From assembly GCF_023078275.1 (NCBI RefSeq), contig NC_062993.1, forward strand, positions 1,488,001-1,552,000: a stretch of DNA of 64,000 nt, written 5' to 3'. The stretch's first letter is position 1; every line of letters begins with the position of its first letter. Both the position numbers and the translations under genes were made by a program. Positions 40,251 to 50,649 of this stretch are shown here, in pieces. Source of the DNA: Leguminivora glycinivorella (taxonomy: Eukaryota > Arthropoda > Insecta > Lepidoptera > Tortricidae). A model generated the notes under the pieces. The model saw only the letters and a list, made by a program, of their open reading frames with translations, was not told where the DNA came from and ran no database searches.

Positions 40251-41438
40251 TCAATTTTTTTTTATTTCATTCGAATCAAGGCCGCTTGGAGATTCTATGA
40301 CCAAAATTTGAGCTCTCCACGACAAACTTGAAAAATCGTCAAAAAAAAAAGTCGGCCATTTTGAAAAAAAAATGGCGGCGTCAAAAACTGCCCAGGGTCC
40401 TCTATGACATTTGGTCGAACACTCCCCGGCTAACTCCAGCCGTTTGGCCAGGCCGTCCAACATTTTTTTACCCGGAACCGGTAGACCGACCGTCTGATCT
40501 ATCCGGGGTCGCAGGACCAAACTCTATACGACCACACCAAACACTGCCACCTTCAAATCCCCCTTCTGCCTATTTTTGGAAAAATGTCAGTCGGGTTGTA
40601 GCTTTATATTATATAGATAGGCGACCTTACCTCATGCGCAAACCAGGGGGTATTTGCCTAAATAAAGCCCTAAATACAAAATAAAACAAGGGGTTCTTGG
40701 AATTCTTGAATTGCAGTGTTTTCCTTTAAATTATCTTGAATAGTATCAATATTGAAGATGTATGTTCACTGATTCAATATAAAATAGAAATAATTGAAAT
40801 AGAATTCCAATTTCATATTCAATTCGAAGAAAGAATTGAATTGGTAAATAGCTCTACGTTGATGGTCACAGCTTAGTATGTATTACCGACTATGTATTGT
40901 AATTCGTACTAGGACGCGTTGGGGATAAAACACCTTTAAAAATAAAATTCCTAAAAATTTGACAAATAAATTGAATTTTTCACCTTAATTATTGTATTTT
41001 ATTTCTTTCTACTTCACAAAGTGTATATTTGACTATGAGAATTGAAAGAATATGTTGGTTGTAATTGCTCTATAAAATAAATTATGTATCGGTACTCATC
41101 TATAGGGAATATCAGAATAGCGGAAACTATTATTACCTAGGAGGTAGAATTTGTAAATGTTAGGGGAATATCTAGTGTGTTGAAACTTCCTACACTTGAG
41201 AAAAGGATTTGTGGTTACTTCGTACAATTTAGGCGTCCTTCCTCTACTAAACGATCACATTTTATTATTTTTCTTATGGCCAATCGTTTAAAATGCAGAA
41301 CAAAACAAACAAAATAAATTGGGATTAAATTTAGGGGTAGTTCTTAAGCTTAATGGGTTCTTGGGTTGTTAAATATATAGGGTGCTTATGGTAGAGTATA
41401 GGCTAGGGTAGGTAGGTCACCTTTTGACTGTTACAGCT

Positions 41439-43080
41439 ACACCCCACCCCATACATCAAGTTCCTAGACCGCCAAAGTTATGTTAACCAATGTAATATTA
41501 GTTTTAGATTCCAAAAAATAAATCACATCGAAGTCGAGAAAGTTTTTAATACTATGAGTACAAAATCGCCTGGGCGGGATAGGATCAGATTGCAAGATTT
41601 AAAATATGTTTCAAAGGAAATTAGTCCCATTTTAGCAAACTTTGTTAATATGTGTATATCTACGGGAAAATACCCGGATGAACTAAAACAAGCCCTTATA
41701 CGGCCTATATTTAAACAAGGAGACCACTTAGATTATGGTAATTACAGGCCTATAGCGATTTTGTCTATAATTAATAAAATAACGGAAAAAATTGTAATAA
41801 AACAGATAAGTGCTTTTATAGAGAAAAACAAAATTATCAATGACAAGCAGTATGGTTTTAGAACCGGTCGTAATACCTCTACAGCCTTGGCAGATTTTAC
41901 AGATGAAGTAAATAGTAACTTAGATAAGAAGAGGTATGTAGGTATACTTTTCATTGATTTTAAAAAAGCATTTGATACATTGGATCACGAACAGCTGCTG
42001 CAGGTGATGGATGAATGTGGTGTTCGTGGTCCAATGTTGAAATGGTTCCGAACATACCTCTCAAGAAGGACACTGCGCGCCGCTATCGACGGTGTCGAAG
42101 GCGAAGACGCAGAGGTACTAACTGGTGTTCCGACTGGATCGGTATATGGCCCGGTCGGGTACATAATGCATGTAAATAGCATAACTAATGTGGTCCGCAA
42201 CTGTTCAATATATATGTATGCCGACGATACATGCCTTTTGTATGCGGATAAAGACATGGATAAGATTGAACAATGTATACAGGAGGATTTTACAAATATT
42301 ATTAAATGGTCGCATGATAATGGGATTATATTAAACGTAGCAAAAACTAAGTGTATGATCATAAGTTCTCCCTATTTGAAAGCGAATGTTCAGTCTATTA
42401 GTGTAGTTGGACACACCTATGATTGCCTGCATAGAAGAGAAAAAGAGTGCAATTGTAAAAGTTTAGAAGTCGTAGAATCATTTAAATATCTTGGCCTAAC
42501 TATAGATAAACATTTCAGCTGGAAAAATCATGTAGACACACTTTGTAACAAATTGCGTTCAATATTATGTAAATTTATTAATTTGAAAAACGTAGCTAGT
42601 AAGAAAATCCTATGTATGATATATCATGCACTGGCAGACGCAGTTATAGGTTATGGAGCTATAGCTTACGGGCGTACTTTTAATACTTATCTTGACAGAA
42701 TACTACAGTTACAAACTAGGATATTAAAAACCATATCAGATAAGAAAATATTAGAACAGTGCAACCGAAACTATAAAGTCCTATACCAAAAAATGGAAAT
42801 CTTGCCGGTGCATGAAAAAATAAAGTACCTAATAGCAACGGACCAATTTAAAAAAACTGATTTTAAAAAGCCTAAATTATATACCCGTAGTTTAAGAGAT
42901 ACGACTATTCAAAAGTATGTTGAACCTTTGGCTAGTAACTATTACGGGAAGAGAACGCGCAGTTACCTGACACCCCGAATCTTTAACAATGTTTTCCTTG
43001 AAGAATCATGTAACAATAGTAGTAGTAAAGTAGTCTTTAAAAACAGAGTGAAAAAGTTCCTATTAGATACTCTCATTTAG
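41439..43080 (+). pseudogene. Reverse transcriptase part of the plus-strand LINE (ORF2), N-terminally cut
   Basis: Open from the edge of the LTR element; first ATG at 41554, stop TAG at 43078-43080. From that ATG: KSPGRDRI, then YRPIAILSIINKITEK, QYGFRTGRNTSTA, RT motif A FIDFKKAFDTLD near residue 132, GVPTGSVYGPVG, catalytic MYADDTCLLY near 221, FKYLGLTIDKHFSW and a basic C-terminus. All RT core motifs are present and uninterrupted, but the endonuclease and RT N-terminus are not adjacent. The type is CR1/jockey-like and fits the ORF1 and endonuclease start at 11683-12758. The missing middle (about 300 codons) implies a deletion or that these are two separate elements. Confidence 0.8.
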
Positions 43081-43429
43081 ATCATTTCAGTGTTAGTTTA
43101 AAAAACATAGATACATTTATCAATAAGTAGCTTTAGTATACTATGCTTCTTGGGAGGCGGCGTAAGATGTAAACAACCTACGTGCATACATACCTAATGT
43201 AGATTGTAGCATAGGATATGACTGGATCTGTTGACATGTGACGTGTCCTCCAAATTCAAATTCAACTGTTAGTGGTTAGTTTTGTATTAACTGATGGTGC
43301 ATGTTGATGAATAGTTATAAGTATTTAATATAAGAGTGCATAACCTCGCCGTTAAACTTTGGTTTGGCGAAATTGTAGCAGTAAGCATCTGTATAGTGTT
43401 ATTAGAAAAAAAAAAAAAAAAAAAAAAAA
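43081..43429 (+). other. 3' UTR and A24 tail of the plus-strand LINE
   Basis: Non-coding stretch after the RT stop ending in 24 A residues (43406-43429). The A-run gives the 3' boundary. I found no duplicated target sequence beside the 5' part. Confidence 0.65.
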
Positions 43430-43534
43430 TGATCGATCTTTTTTCCACGCTTTTACCTATTATATGTAGTATTCACTACTCACTGGTCACAAATAGCACG
43501 CCTGTTTAGTGGACATATGGAAAATATGTAAATA

Positions 43535-43765
43535 CTAGCTTTTGCCCGCGACATCGCTCGAGTTAAATTCAAAAATTGCGTAATGCTGCATACAAACTTC
43601 CACCCCCCATTTTAGGGAAGTGGGGGCTTAGAAAGAGACAAAAAGAAGCCTATATCACTCTCCGTCCTTTTAACTATCTTTACTTAAAAAATCACGTTAA
43701 TTCTTCGCTCCGTTTTGCCGTGAAAGACGGACAAACAAACAGACACACACACTTTCCCATTTATA
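43535..43765 (-). repeat. Dispersed lepidopteran repeat, gtccgtctttc family
   Basis: agcttttgcccgcgacatcg, agagacaaaaagaagcctat and cgttttgccgtgaaagacgg; complement of the copies at 2630 and 51965. Confidence 0.7.
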
Positions 43766-43769
43766 ATAT

Positions 43770-44234
43770 TAATTTGGATTTAAATAGTTACAATTACCCG
43801 CCAGTGGAAACTGTCCCATGTATACTTAGTTATGTTTGTATTAGTTAGCTGACTGGTGACTTTACAGGTCAAAATTCACTCATTAAAATTGTTTATGGGA
43901 TTTTAAAGATCGCGCTGAGTGGGACATTGGAAACACTACTGAGGTATTTAAGCCACTAAACAAATTCATTCGAATTTTTTTTTTATTCCGAAACGTAAAA
44001 TCCTCTAGGGGCTCATATAAAAATTGGCTTGTAAATGCGTGCGAATAAGTCTCTTCCTTCCAATTGTTTTCTGCATCGCGATTAGTCAAATCAGTTTGTG
44101 ATTCGAGGACCTAACGCCCTTCAAAGAGCCCTTGTAATAAGTGGTAGCCCTTAAGACGGCTTTGATTCAAGGTACCCAATCTTGCCAATTTCATTCAACT
44201 TCTCTTTAAAAAGTTAATTTTGTTAAGTCATCAA
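43770..44234. other. No recognised feature
   Basis: Short anonymous frames only. Confidence 0.3.
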
Positions 44235-44415
44235 AAAGCTAGCTTTTGCCCGTGGCTTAGCTCGCGTTAGAAAGAGACAAAAAGTAACATAGGTCACTAT
44301 CCATCGCTTCAACTATCTCCACTTAAAAAATCACGTCAATTCGTCGCTCCGTTTTGCCGTGAAAGACGGACAAACAGACACAAACACACTTTCTCATTTA
44401 TAATATTAGTATGGA
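44235..44415 (-). repeat. Dispersed lepidopteran repeat, gtccgtctttc family
   Basis: agcttttgcccgtggcttag, agagacaaaaagtaacatag and cgttttgccgtgaaagacgg, then ataatattagtatgga at the end. Confidence 0.7.
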
Positions 44416-44549
44416 TTTTGGCTATTGGCTAGGGACAAAACGTCGAACATAATTCTCGTTAGGCCCTTGTCAAATGTGCCAGAATATCACGCGCAGATTA
44501 TTGCACCCCCTGCGTAGAGTTTTGCGTAATATCCCCTATTAATTAATCA

Positions 44550-44885
44550 AAAGCGCCTGTGTGTTAGAGGCTTCTTTGAAATCCCTGTCCCGTCTCAAAT
44601 AAATCAGGTATCCTTCGTTATCTTCATCGTAAACAAAGACATTAGCAACGTGTAACAAATTGTTATGGAAGTAATTAGGCCCCAACACAGTACCCTGCGG
44701 AGCGCCGAGCGTTATCAGCTATTGGCAATGACTCGGCGTAGCTGTGACGAAGGTCTGACTGTTTATGCCGTAATGAAGATGAGTCCACAATAGTTGGGAA
44801 TCTTTGAGATAATTTGGACTGTGTAGGATAATAATGGGATCGCCCTACAGTGTCGGTTGCTTTTGATGGAGTCAAAAGCCATTGT
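44550..44885 (-). pseudogene. Decayed LINE reverse transcriptase fragment
   Basis: On the minus strand FDSIKSN near 44880 fits a decayed RT motif A. After stops and shifts, APQGTVLGPNYFHNN at about 44705-44665 is the conserved PQGxxLGP motif, and VFVYDEDN near 44640 is a degenerate YADD region. Only about 100 codons remain. It belongs to a jockey/R1-type RT, different from the one at 41439. Confidence 0.65.
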
Positions 44886-44966
44886 TAGTGACTACCTACA
44901 CGTTTATGATTGAGTTAGGTCAAGGGGGTAGCTTTATTTATAACTAGTTTAAATTATGGTTTAATC

Positions 44967-45175
44967 AGTGTCACTAGGCTTAAAATAAATTTAAAAGCAG
45001 AAAATGTCTGCCCTGGGTGAGACTTAAACTCACGGCCTCTGGATCTATGGAATTTCGCAGGCTTGGTTGAAGTCTTAGTGACTCGGCAGAGTGTTGGAGT
45101 ATCGATCCAAAAGCCGTGAGTTGAAGTCTCACCCATGGCAGATATTTTCCACTTTTAAAATTATTCTAATCCTAG
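44967..45175. mobile_element. Palindromic element with a tRNA-like core
   Basis: gtgtcactaggcttaaaata...gggtgagacttaaactcacggc (44967-45037) is inverted at 45112-45175 (gccgtgagttgaagtctcacc...cctagtggca). Within it TTGGA-GTATCGA-TCCAA and GTGAG-TTGAAGT-CTCAC (45093-45134) look like the anticodon and T arms of a tRNA. It is a SINE head made into an inverted repeat, or a MITE that captured one. Confidence 0.55.
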
Positions 45176-45179
45176 TGGC

Positions 45180-46480
45180 ATCGATTTCAGACGTCTGCGC
45201 TAATCATAAGACAAAATAATCACTGTCAACCGATAAATTTTACAAGCATGATTTAAACTCGTCTTCGGTATTAAATGTAATGCCAAATTGATTTATCTTT
45301 AATTATTTTTTTACGTTCAAATTCCATCAAAATAAATCAGCTAGTAAGTACCACATATAAAAACAGTGGCACGTGTCAACATAATAAACGCGGCCACCGT
45401 TCACACCCGACTACTCCCATTCACTTAAAAACTGCTATAAAATCTACCTAGGCAAATGACGTTAAAAATTCCACTTTACCAGCCACCTGTACCGACAAAG
45501 TTTGTATAAGTGAAAAGTACAGTCGGGGAACAAAGTGCAAAAACGTTTCCCTATTTACCAAACCAGGGTTGTCACTCACTTCCGTGCCGGCGTGTAACTT
45601 CACGCCAAAATTGAAAAGCGGCGCTTGCATTAATAATTTAACGACACGTGTGCAGGAATTGTTATATTGTTTACATGGAAATGTGGCCTTTGAGAATTAT
45701 TCTCCTTTTTGAAATTTGATTTTACTCGTATTATGATGTAACATTTGGGTATGCTTCCGGCTTCTTATAGAGCTAGGGATCGATTTTTGAATTTTGAACG
45801 CACGAATTCGCCGTTCGAAAGTCTGTGGAAAACGACGTAATGCTATTTTTGAATAAGGACGGCTAGTAATGTTAAAACTAGTAGTAATGACCACTCGTTT
45901 TTGATTCTGTTAGTAGAATTTATATCGCTAGTAGTATTGAAAAAAATTCACGAAATCGAATGGTTGAGATTCAAAAATTGGCCCCCTGTTCGTTTTGTAT
46001 TAAATATTGCGATTATATACGATAAAATCGACGTAGTTAAATGTTAGACAAAATAAAACGGGTTAGTAAGTTAAGTAATCTATCAACCGTTTAGATAAAT
46101 TTGAATGAAAAAACTCAAATGTACAAGAGATTATCAAAACATAAAATTAATTCATTTAAAAAGGGTTTTAGGGTGACCTAAATTTCACCGTCGCTAACTT
46201 TAACATCGTCACTTTTTTACATCATTGAATATTTATATCGACCTCCATCAAAATACAAGCTCGTCTGTTTCTCTTTATTTAACAGTATTTTCTATTTATG
46301 TTTTGGAAAAAAAAGAATAAGCCATTATTTTTCGCCTTCTTAGATAGTGTTTCGTTTAAGAAGTGTTTAGTTTGTGTTGTGTTTCGTCTAAAGTAGTCGT
46401 GAGCGCCCTAAGAGCTAATAACAGTTGATCAAATCTAAAAAGAATGCTATTCTGTGAAAGCGTTGGACTAAAAAGTACGC
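45180..46480. other. No recognised feature
   Basis: AT-rich, with short anonymous frames (for example 45448-45630). No repeat recognised. Confidence 0.3.
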
Positions 46481-46554
46481 ACCTTTAAAACAGAAACGAT
46501 CCAACTGTGGAAAAAATAACTATTGAGTTGGATCGGTTTCGTTCTAAAGATGCG
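46481..46554. repeat. Imperfect palindrome
   Basis: cgcacctttaaaacagaaac-gatccaact is mirrored by agttggatcggtttcgttct-aaagatgcg. Confidence 0.6.
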
Positions 46555-46607
46555 ATTGGATTATAAGATAATAATAAACCAAACGCCTGGCTAATAATAC
46601 CTGTCAA

Positions 46608-46711
46608 CCAAATCTTGGCACTAAAAAATGGCGCGAAATTCAAATTTCTATGAGAATGAAACCTTCGTCCCTACGTTCGCTTTTTACCAGCTTTTTAGTG
46701 CCAGGATTTGG
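46608..46711. mobile_element. Short MITE-like palindrome
   Basis: ccaaatcttggcactaaaaa at the left is mirrored by ctttttagtgccaggatttgg at the right, one main mismatch. About 104 bp, non-coding. Confidence 0.6.
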
Positions 46712-46779
46712 CCATCTATAATTTATTTATTTAATCAAAAAGTTAATAATGTTAATAATTTAAACTCGCATTGCTGATG

Positions 46780-47030
46780 TTGGCAAAAAAACCGCCTTGC
46801 TTAAATGGGACTGGGCCGGCCCTGTCTATCGCATGCATCCGGATAGGTGGGCTAACATAGCCACCAAGTGGATGCCGACGAAGAAGCGTGGGCCGGGCAG
46901 GCCCAGGCAAAGATGGCAAAACGATCTTGACACCTTTGTAAAAAACTGGCCGGAGGAAACGGAGAATCGGGAGTCATGGAGAGCCAGGGGAGAGGCCTTT
47001 GCCCAGCAGTGGGACACTCAAATAGGCTGA
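46780..47030 (+). pseudogene. C-terminal tail of an RTE-like LINE, 5'-truncated
   Basis: The frame, entered before the first in-frame initiator-like codon at 46797, reads LKWDWAGPVYRMHPDRWA, then RGPGRPRQRWQNDLDTFVKN, ESWRARGEAFAQQWDT and stop at 47028-47030. This is the RTE C-terminal tail without stops, better preserved than that at 5428. WAGxxxRMxxDRW and RWxDDLxxF are its markers. No RT domain remains. Confidence 0.8.
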
Positions 47031-47034
47031 CAAA

Positions 47035-47625
47035 AAAAATCAAATAGTAACACAACATTACAGTTTACACTAAGGCACTGTGAAACTACAAAATACAAAA
47101 CAAGACACAAACGATAAATAATACAAAATATTATACAAATTAAACATTAGATTTGTAGGCATGCAATAAATATACAATATTAGTCTGACAGCCCTAAATA
47201 CGCGTGCATTTATAATTTGAGTAGCCGCTGCAACTGAATTTAGACCATCGTGAATTGCAATATTTATTTAGCGCAAAATATTGTCAACTTACGTTGTTCA
47301 GTTTAATTTTGTTGACTACCTAGTCTCTGATTTTCAAAGTACATTATCTTCTTTAGAAGTTTGCGTTTTGTAATATATTAATAATACAATATATTAATGT
47401 TACTATAATAAAACAATCTTCGAGGGTTAGGATGTCGAACCTACATCGATAAATCGCACAAAAGAGACCGCCAACCTCATAACCGGCACGGAAAAAACGG
47501 GATACCATCGCACAATCATTGAAAATGCTCCTCATTACGGAGCGAAATATGTCGAGCGATTTTTGACTATTTATTTACACGTGAGTTATATGACCCGATT
47601 TATATATAACTCAATACAGGAAGAA
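47035..47625. other. No recognised feature
   Basis: AT-rich, no recognised frame or repeat. Confidence 0.3.
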
Positions 47626-47629
47626 ACAT

Positions 47630-47705
47630 AGTAAGTGTAAACAACAACTAGGTAAAAAAACAGGCGGTCTTATCGCTAAATAGCGATCTCTTCCAGACAA
47701 CCTAC
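47630..47705 (-). repeat. LINE 3'-end-like repeat, acaggcggtcttatcgctaa family
   Basis: aaacaggcggtcttatcgct, then agcgatctcttccagacaac, nearly identical to 10090-10130. Confidence 0.6.
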
Positions 47706-47872
47706 CCTAGAGGAAATCCAGCACAAACTATACTACGCAAAACAATATACTTTAAAATAAAATACAATACATAAACATACAAATACGTGTATATAATATA
47801 AATTATATGACAGCTATAATAGGGGACATGAGTCCATCAAGGTATCATTGATCGAATAAAACATTAATAACC

Positions 47873-48130
47873 TAACCACAAAATTAAAATTTTGAAAAAA
47901 CCCCCGACTGCGACATAGTGGACCGATTTTCACGAAACATGGCTAAGAACACTCCCGACTAACCAGCTTTCAAACCAAAAAAAACTAAATCTAAATCGGT
48001 TCATCCGTTCGGGAGCTACGATGCCACAGACAGACACACACACAGACAGACAGACAGACAGACATACAGATAGACAGACAGACAGACACGTCAAACTTAT
48101 AACACCTCGTCGTTTTTACGTCGGGGGTTA
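47873..48130 (+). repeat. Dispersed lepidopteran repeat with (CAGA)n, complete copy
   Basis: cctaaccacaaaattaaaat, gtggaccgattttcacgaaa, catggctaagaacactcccg, ttcgggagctacgatgccac, (cagacaga)n and cgtttttacgtcgggggtta. Its first 90 bases recur, altered, at 56490-56580 beside the second mariner. Confidence 0.7.
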
Positions 48131-48591
48131 AAAATCAAGTATGTTAAATATAAAAAGTTTTTTCCTAGGAAATGAAATTCATGTTATCTACGTCGTTAAC
48201 TTTAGTCTAGCGTTGAATGAAAAATCTCGAGTCACCCGTTAAATTTTAAACGCAGTTCCGTCAGTAAATAACTGTGAATATTTATTTAACGAACAGCAAC
48301 GGTGAGGGTTTTTCGAGTGCCGAGATTTTTCGAACTAAAGCCGAGATTTTTCGAGTTAAATTCCGTGGCGGGGAGATAATTCTGGATCGCTGCGTTTTAA
48401 ATGCGTTTATGTTGGGTATTTTAAATTGACTTTTGTGAATTGAATGTATAAAACAGTTACTTCTGATTTTTAGAAAATTGTGATTCAAATATTTAATCAA
48501 TTCACGGTTGTACTTATGTTATATATCCTGAAGTGTTGCGACATGTTTCGGGTCATTTAGGAGACCAGTCCTCGGGCATACTATTTATTTA
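48131..48591. other. No gene; ccgagatttttcga mini-repeats
   Basis: ccgagatttttcga occurs at 48319 and 48342 with a related copy just before; otherwise nothing recognised. Confidence 0.35.
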
Positions 48592-49863
48592 CGTAGGGTG
48601 TTCAACAAGTCTTGACGTGTCTGCAAACGCTAAGCGTACAGCGACAGTTCATGTGTTCGTCATTAAGTGTCGTCAATTACAGGAATAAACACATTTATTT
48701 CAGCTCCCTATAATTAATATTATAGTCCAAAGTAAAATTAGGAAAAATAGAGAACATGTCGTTGAGCAAACGAGACTATCGTGTTATTATTTACTATAAC
48801 TTCAAGCGCGGTTTATCTAAGCAAGAATGTTTTGACGAGATGTGTTTTGTTTTTGGTCCAGAAGCCCCATCTGTGAGGACTGTGGAACGATGGTACTTAC
48901 AGTTCAAACGTGGGGATTTTGAGCTAGACGACGACCCGCGACCGGGAAGACCCGCAGAAATTCAAGTGCCAGAAAACATAGCTCGTGTGGAAAAAGCTAT
49001 TAGAGAAGATCGCCGAATCACATATCGTCAGTTAGAAGAACTCTTAACTATTCCTGTATCCTCTTTGCACAACATTGTGACGAATCATTTAAGTGTAAAA
49101 AAACTTTGTACCCTGTGGGTACCCCACACCTTAAGTGAGCACCAAAAACTACATCGCGTACAATGGGCGCAAACTATGGTGAAACAATTTGACAATGGCC
49201 AATCCAAGAGTGTCAGTTCAATTATCACGGGTGACGAAACCTGGATTTATTATTACGACGTGCCAACTAAATCGCAAAGCAAAATATGGGTCTTCGAAGA
49301 CGAAGAGCAACCAACACAAGTGCGGAAATCGAAGTCGGTGAAAAAAATAATGATGACTGTTTTTTTTAACAAGCAAGGATTAGTAAAATCAGTGATGCTT
49401 AGTGGACAGAAGACAGTTACAAGTCAATGGTATACTGAGATTTGTCTGCCTCAATTATTCGAAGAACTGAGAAATCGACGACCGAAGTCGGGACTCGCCT
49501 CGTGGTTTCTACACCACGACAATGCACCAGCTCATAGAGCTGGCGCTACTTCGCAATTTCTGAGGGCATCTGGCATTAAAGTACTGGAGCACCCTGCCTA
49601 CAGTCCTGATCTTGCACCCTGTGACTTTGGGTTATTTCCATACGTGAAGAACCGCATGAAAGGGCGCAAGTTTTCTACGGACGAACAGTTGGTTGGTGCG
49701 TTTGAGGAAGAATTAGAATTAATGAATAAAGGAAAGTGGGAGGGTTGGATAAATGAGTGGTTTGTGCGTATGAATAAATGTATTAATTGTTGTAAGCCCC
49801 ACAACATTTTGAAAAAATATAAATATATATGATTACACGACAAGATTTATTGAACACCCTACG
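48592..49863 (+). mobile_element. Mariner element with intact transposase
   Basis: Ends CGTAGGGTGTTCAACAAGTC (48592) and its complement GACAAGATTTATTGAACACC...TACG (to 49863) match at 21 of the first 23 positions. TA flanks both sides (48590-48591, 49864-49865). Length 1272 bp, the usual mariner size, with one open frame inside. Confidence 0.9.
48756..49832 (+). CDS. Mariner transposase, 358 codons, apparently intact
   Basis: The enzyme cuts the element out at its inverted repeats and inserts it at TA. N-terminal helix-turn-helix region: SVRTVERWYLQFKRGDFEL and DDPRPGRP (residues about 40-66). Linker motif WVPHTL near 121. Catalytic DD34D triad: first D in ITGDETW near 160, second D in LHHDNAPAH near 251, third D in YSPDLAPCDF 35 positions after the second. 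All three are present and there is no internal stop. The ATG at 48756 follows 164 bases of 5' UTR that includes the inverted repeat. Length is slightly above the usual 345, with a basic C-terminus. Confidence 0.93.
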   Translation: MSLSKRDYRVIIYYNFKRGLSKQECFDEMCFVFGPEAPSVRTVERWYLQFKRGDFELDDDPRPGRPAEIQVPENIARVEKAIREDRRITYRQLEELLTIPVSSLHNIVTNHLSVKKLCTLWVPHTLSEHQKLHRVQWAQTMVKQFDNGQSKSVSSIITGDETWIYYYDVPTKSQSKIWVFEDEEQPTQVRKSKSVKKIMMTVFFNKQGLVKSVMLSGQKTVTSQWYTEICLPQLFEELRNRRPKSGLASWFLHHDNAPAHRAGATSQFLRASGIKVLEHPAYSPDLAPCDFGLFPYVKNRMKGRKFSTDEQLVGAFEEELELMNKGKWEGWINEWFVRMNKCINCCKPHNILKKYKYI

Positions 49864-50444
49864 TATTTGGAAAAACATGTTTACATGACTTGACAGACAA
49901 TCCAATGCGCCATAAAACTTAAATGGGACATAATAATTAAATACTACAAAATGTAAATAATTATATGGTAAGAATAAATTAAACAAATTTAATGTCAGAC
50001 TCTCACAGTGGTAGGTTTCGCATCCATTTAAGGCAGTTTAAGCCAATTCTGACGCAACAGGTCGCGATATAGCGTGAGTTCAACCGTAAATTAAATATTT
50101 GAATATGTCTCACGAAAGTGTCTACGTCACAGATGTCATATATACCATAGATCAAGCAAACGTATCTACTTAGCGTGTCAAATGAACTCAGTGAAATCCA
50201 CTGAGTTGTCCGTCTTTACTCGCAGCTTACAGCTTTCGGGTGTCAATTTTTGTAAGTTGAAGTCAACCAAAACATAAAAAATGCCTCGTTACGTGATATT
50301 CAATTGCAACAACACAAAAATTATGAACAATCAAGAGCCTGAGACATATTTAAAATTACAGGCAAGAATCAACTTCAGTACAAAATTTGACACGCTCGGC
50401 CCCTATACAAATATATGAATTTTTTTCTTCTATCTAAATTAAGT
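49864..50444. other. No gene assigned; short frame at 50281 noted
   Basis: actcagtg-aaatc-cactgagt (50189-50208) is a small hairpin. ATG at 50281 opens MPRYVIFNCNNTKIMNNQE and stops near 50418. Its start is faintly like a THAP zinc finger but lacks the rest. Confidence 0.3.
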
Positions 50445-50535
50445 TCTGTGGTCTACGTCTTCTGGGCAAGCTCACTCCATCGTAGGCCACGTCTTTGCCT
50501 TTGACTAGGCTGTCGCCAAGAGTAAGCCCATTTAT
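50445..50535 (-). repeat. Dispersed repeat, gtaggccacgtctttgcc family
   Basis: tctgggcaagctcactccat, cgtaggccacgtctttgcct and aagagtaagcccatttataa; complement of 62990-63075. Confidence 0.6.
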
Positions 50536-50649
50536 AATAAAAAAAGTCTATAATTGTAATTGTAATACAAACAAAAACTGATGATGATGAAATTGCATTA
50601 TACCCTCAGGAAGGCCAAGTACATTAATGTAATTTTTGAGTTGGCTCCT

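Larger units (their letters stand above)
37228..40617 (-). mobile_element. Non-autonomous Helitron, 3390 bp
   Basis: On the minus strand the element starts TCTATATAATATAAAGC (from 40617) and ends CTAG (37231 to 37228). It sits between A and T (CCTA^TTCTG) with no target duplication, as Helitrons do. A 10-bp stem (37245-37254 with 37257-37266, two-base loop) lies 13 bases before the CTAG, the usual 3' hairpin. The empty site is in the 5' LTR at 24484/24485. No Rep/helicase frame is present, so an autonomous relative would be needed. The interior is an AT-rich tandem array (near the 5' end) and a GC-rich palindromic array (near the 3' end). Confidence 0.93.
22951..41435 (+). mobile_element. Large non-autonomous LTR element (LARD-like), recent, with a Helitron in its 3' LTR
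   Basis: The LTRs (22951-25302 and 35694-41435) begin TGTGACGATC and end CTGTTACA. The 3' LTR is 5742 bp; removing the 3390-bp Helitron leaves 2352 bp, exactly the length of the 5' LTR. GCTA is duplicated at 22947-22950 and 41436-41439. The 10.4-kb interior has no frame resembling gag, protease, RT or integrase, so movement would need proteins from another element. A primer-binding site and a G-rich purine tract are in the right places. Orientation is from those two signals. Confidence 0.9.
35694..41435 (+). repeat. 3' LTR of the large LTR element, split by the Helitron
   Basis: Bases 35694-37227 match 22951-24484 and bases 40618-41435 match 24485-25302 of the 5' LTR almost perfectly. The TATA box is at 35991-35998. 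The join after removing 37228-40617 regenerates gacagaataggcgacc. Confidence 0.92.

Noticed and set aside
50281..50418. Short frame starting MPRYVIFNCNN, faintly THAP-like
   Set aside because: Only the first residues fit; no C2CH spacing afterwards, no repeat ends found.
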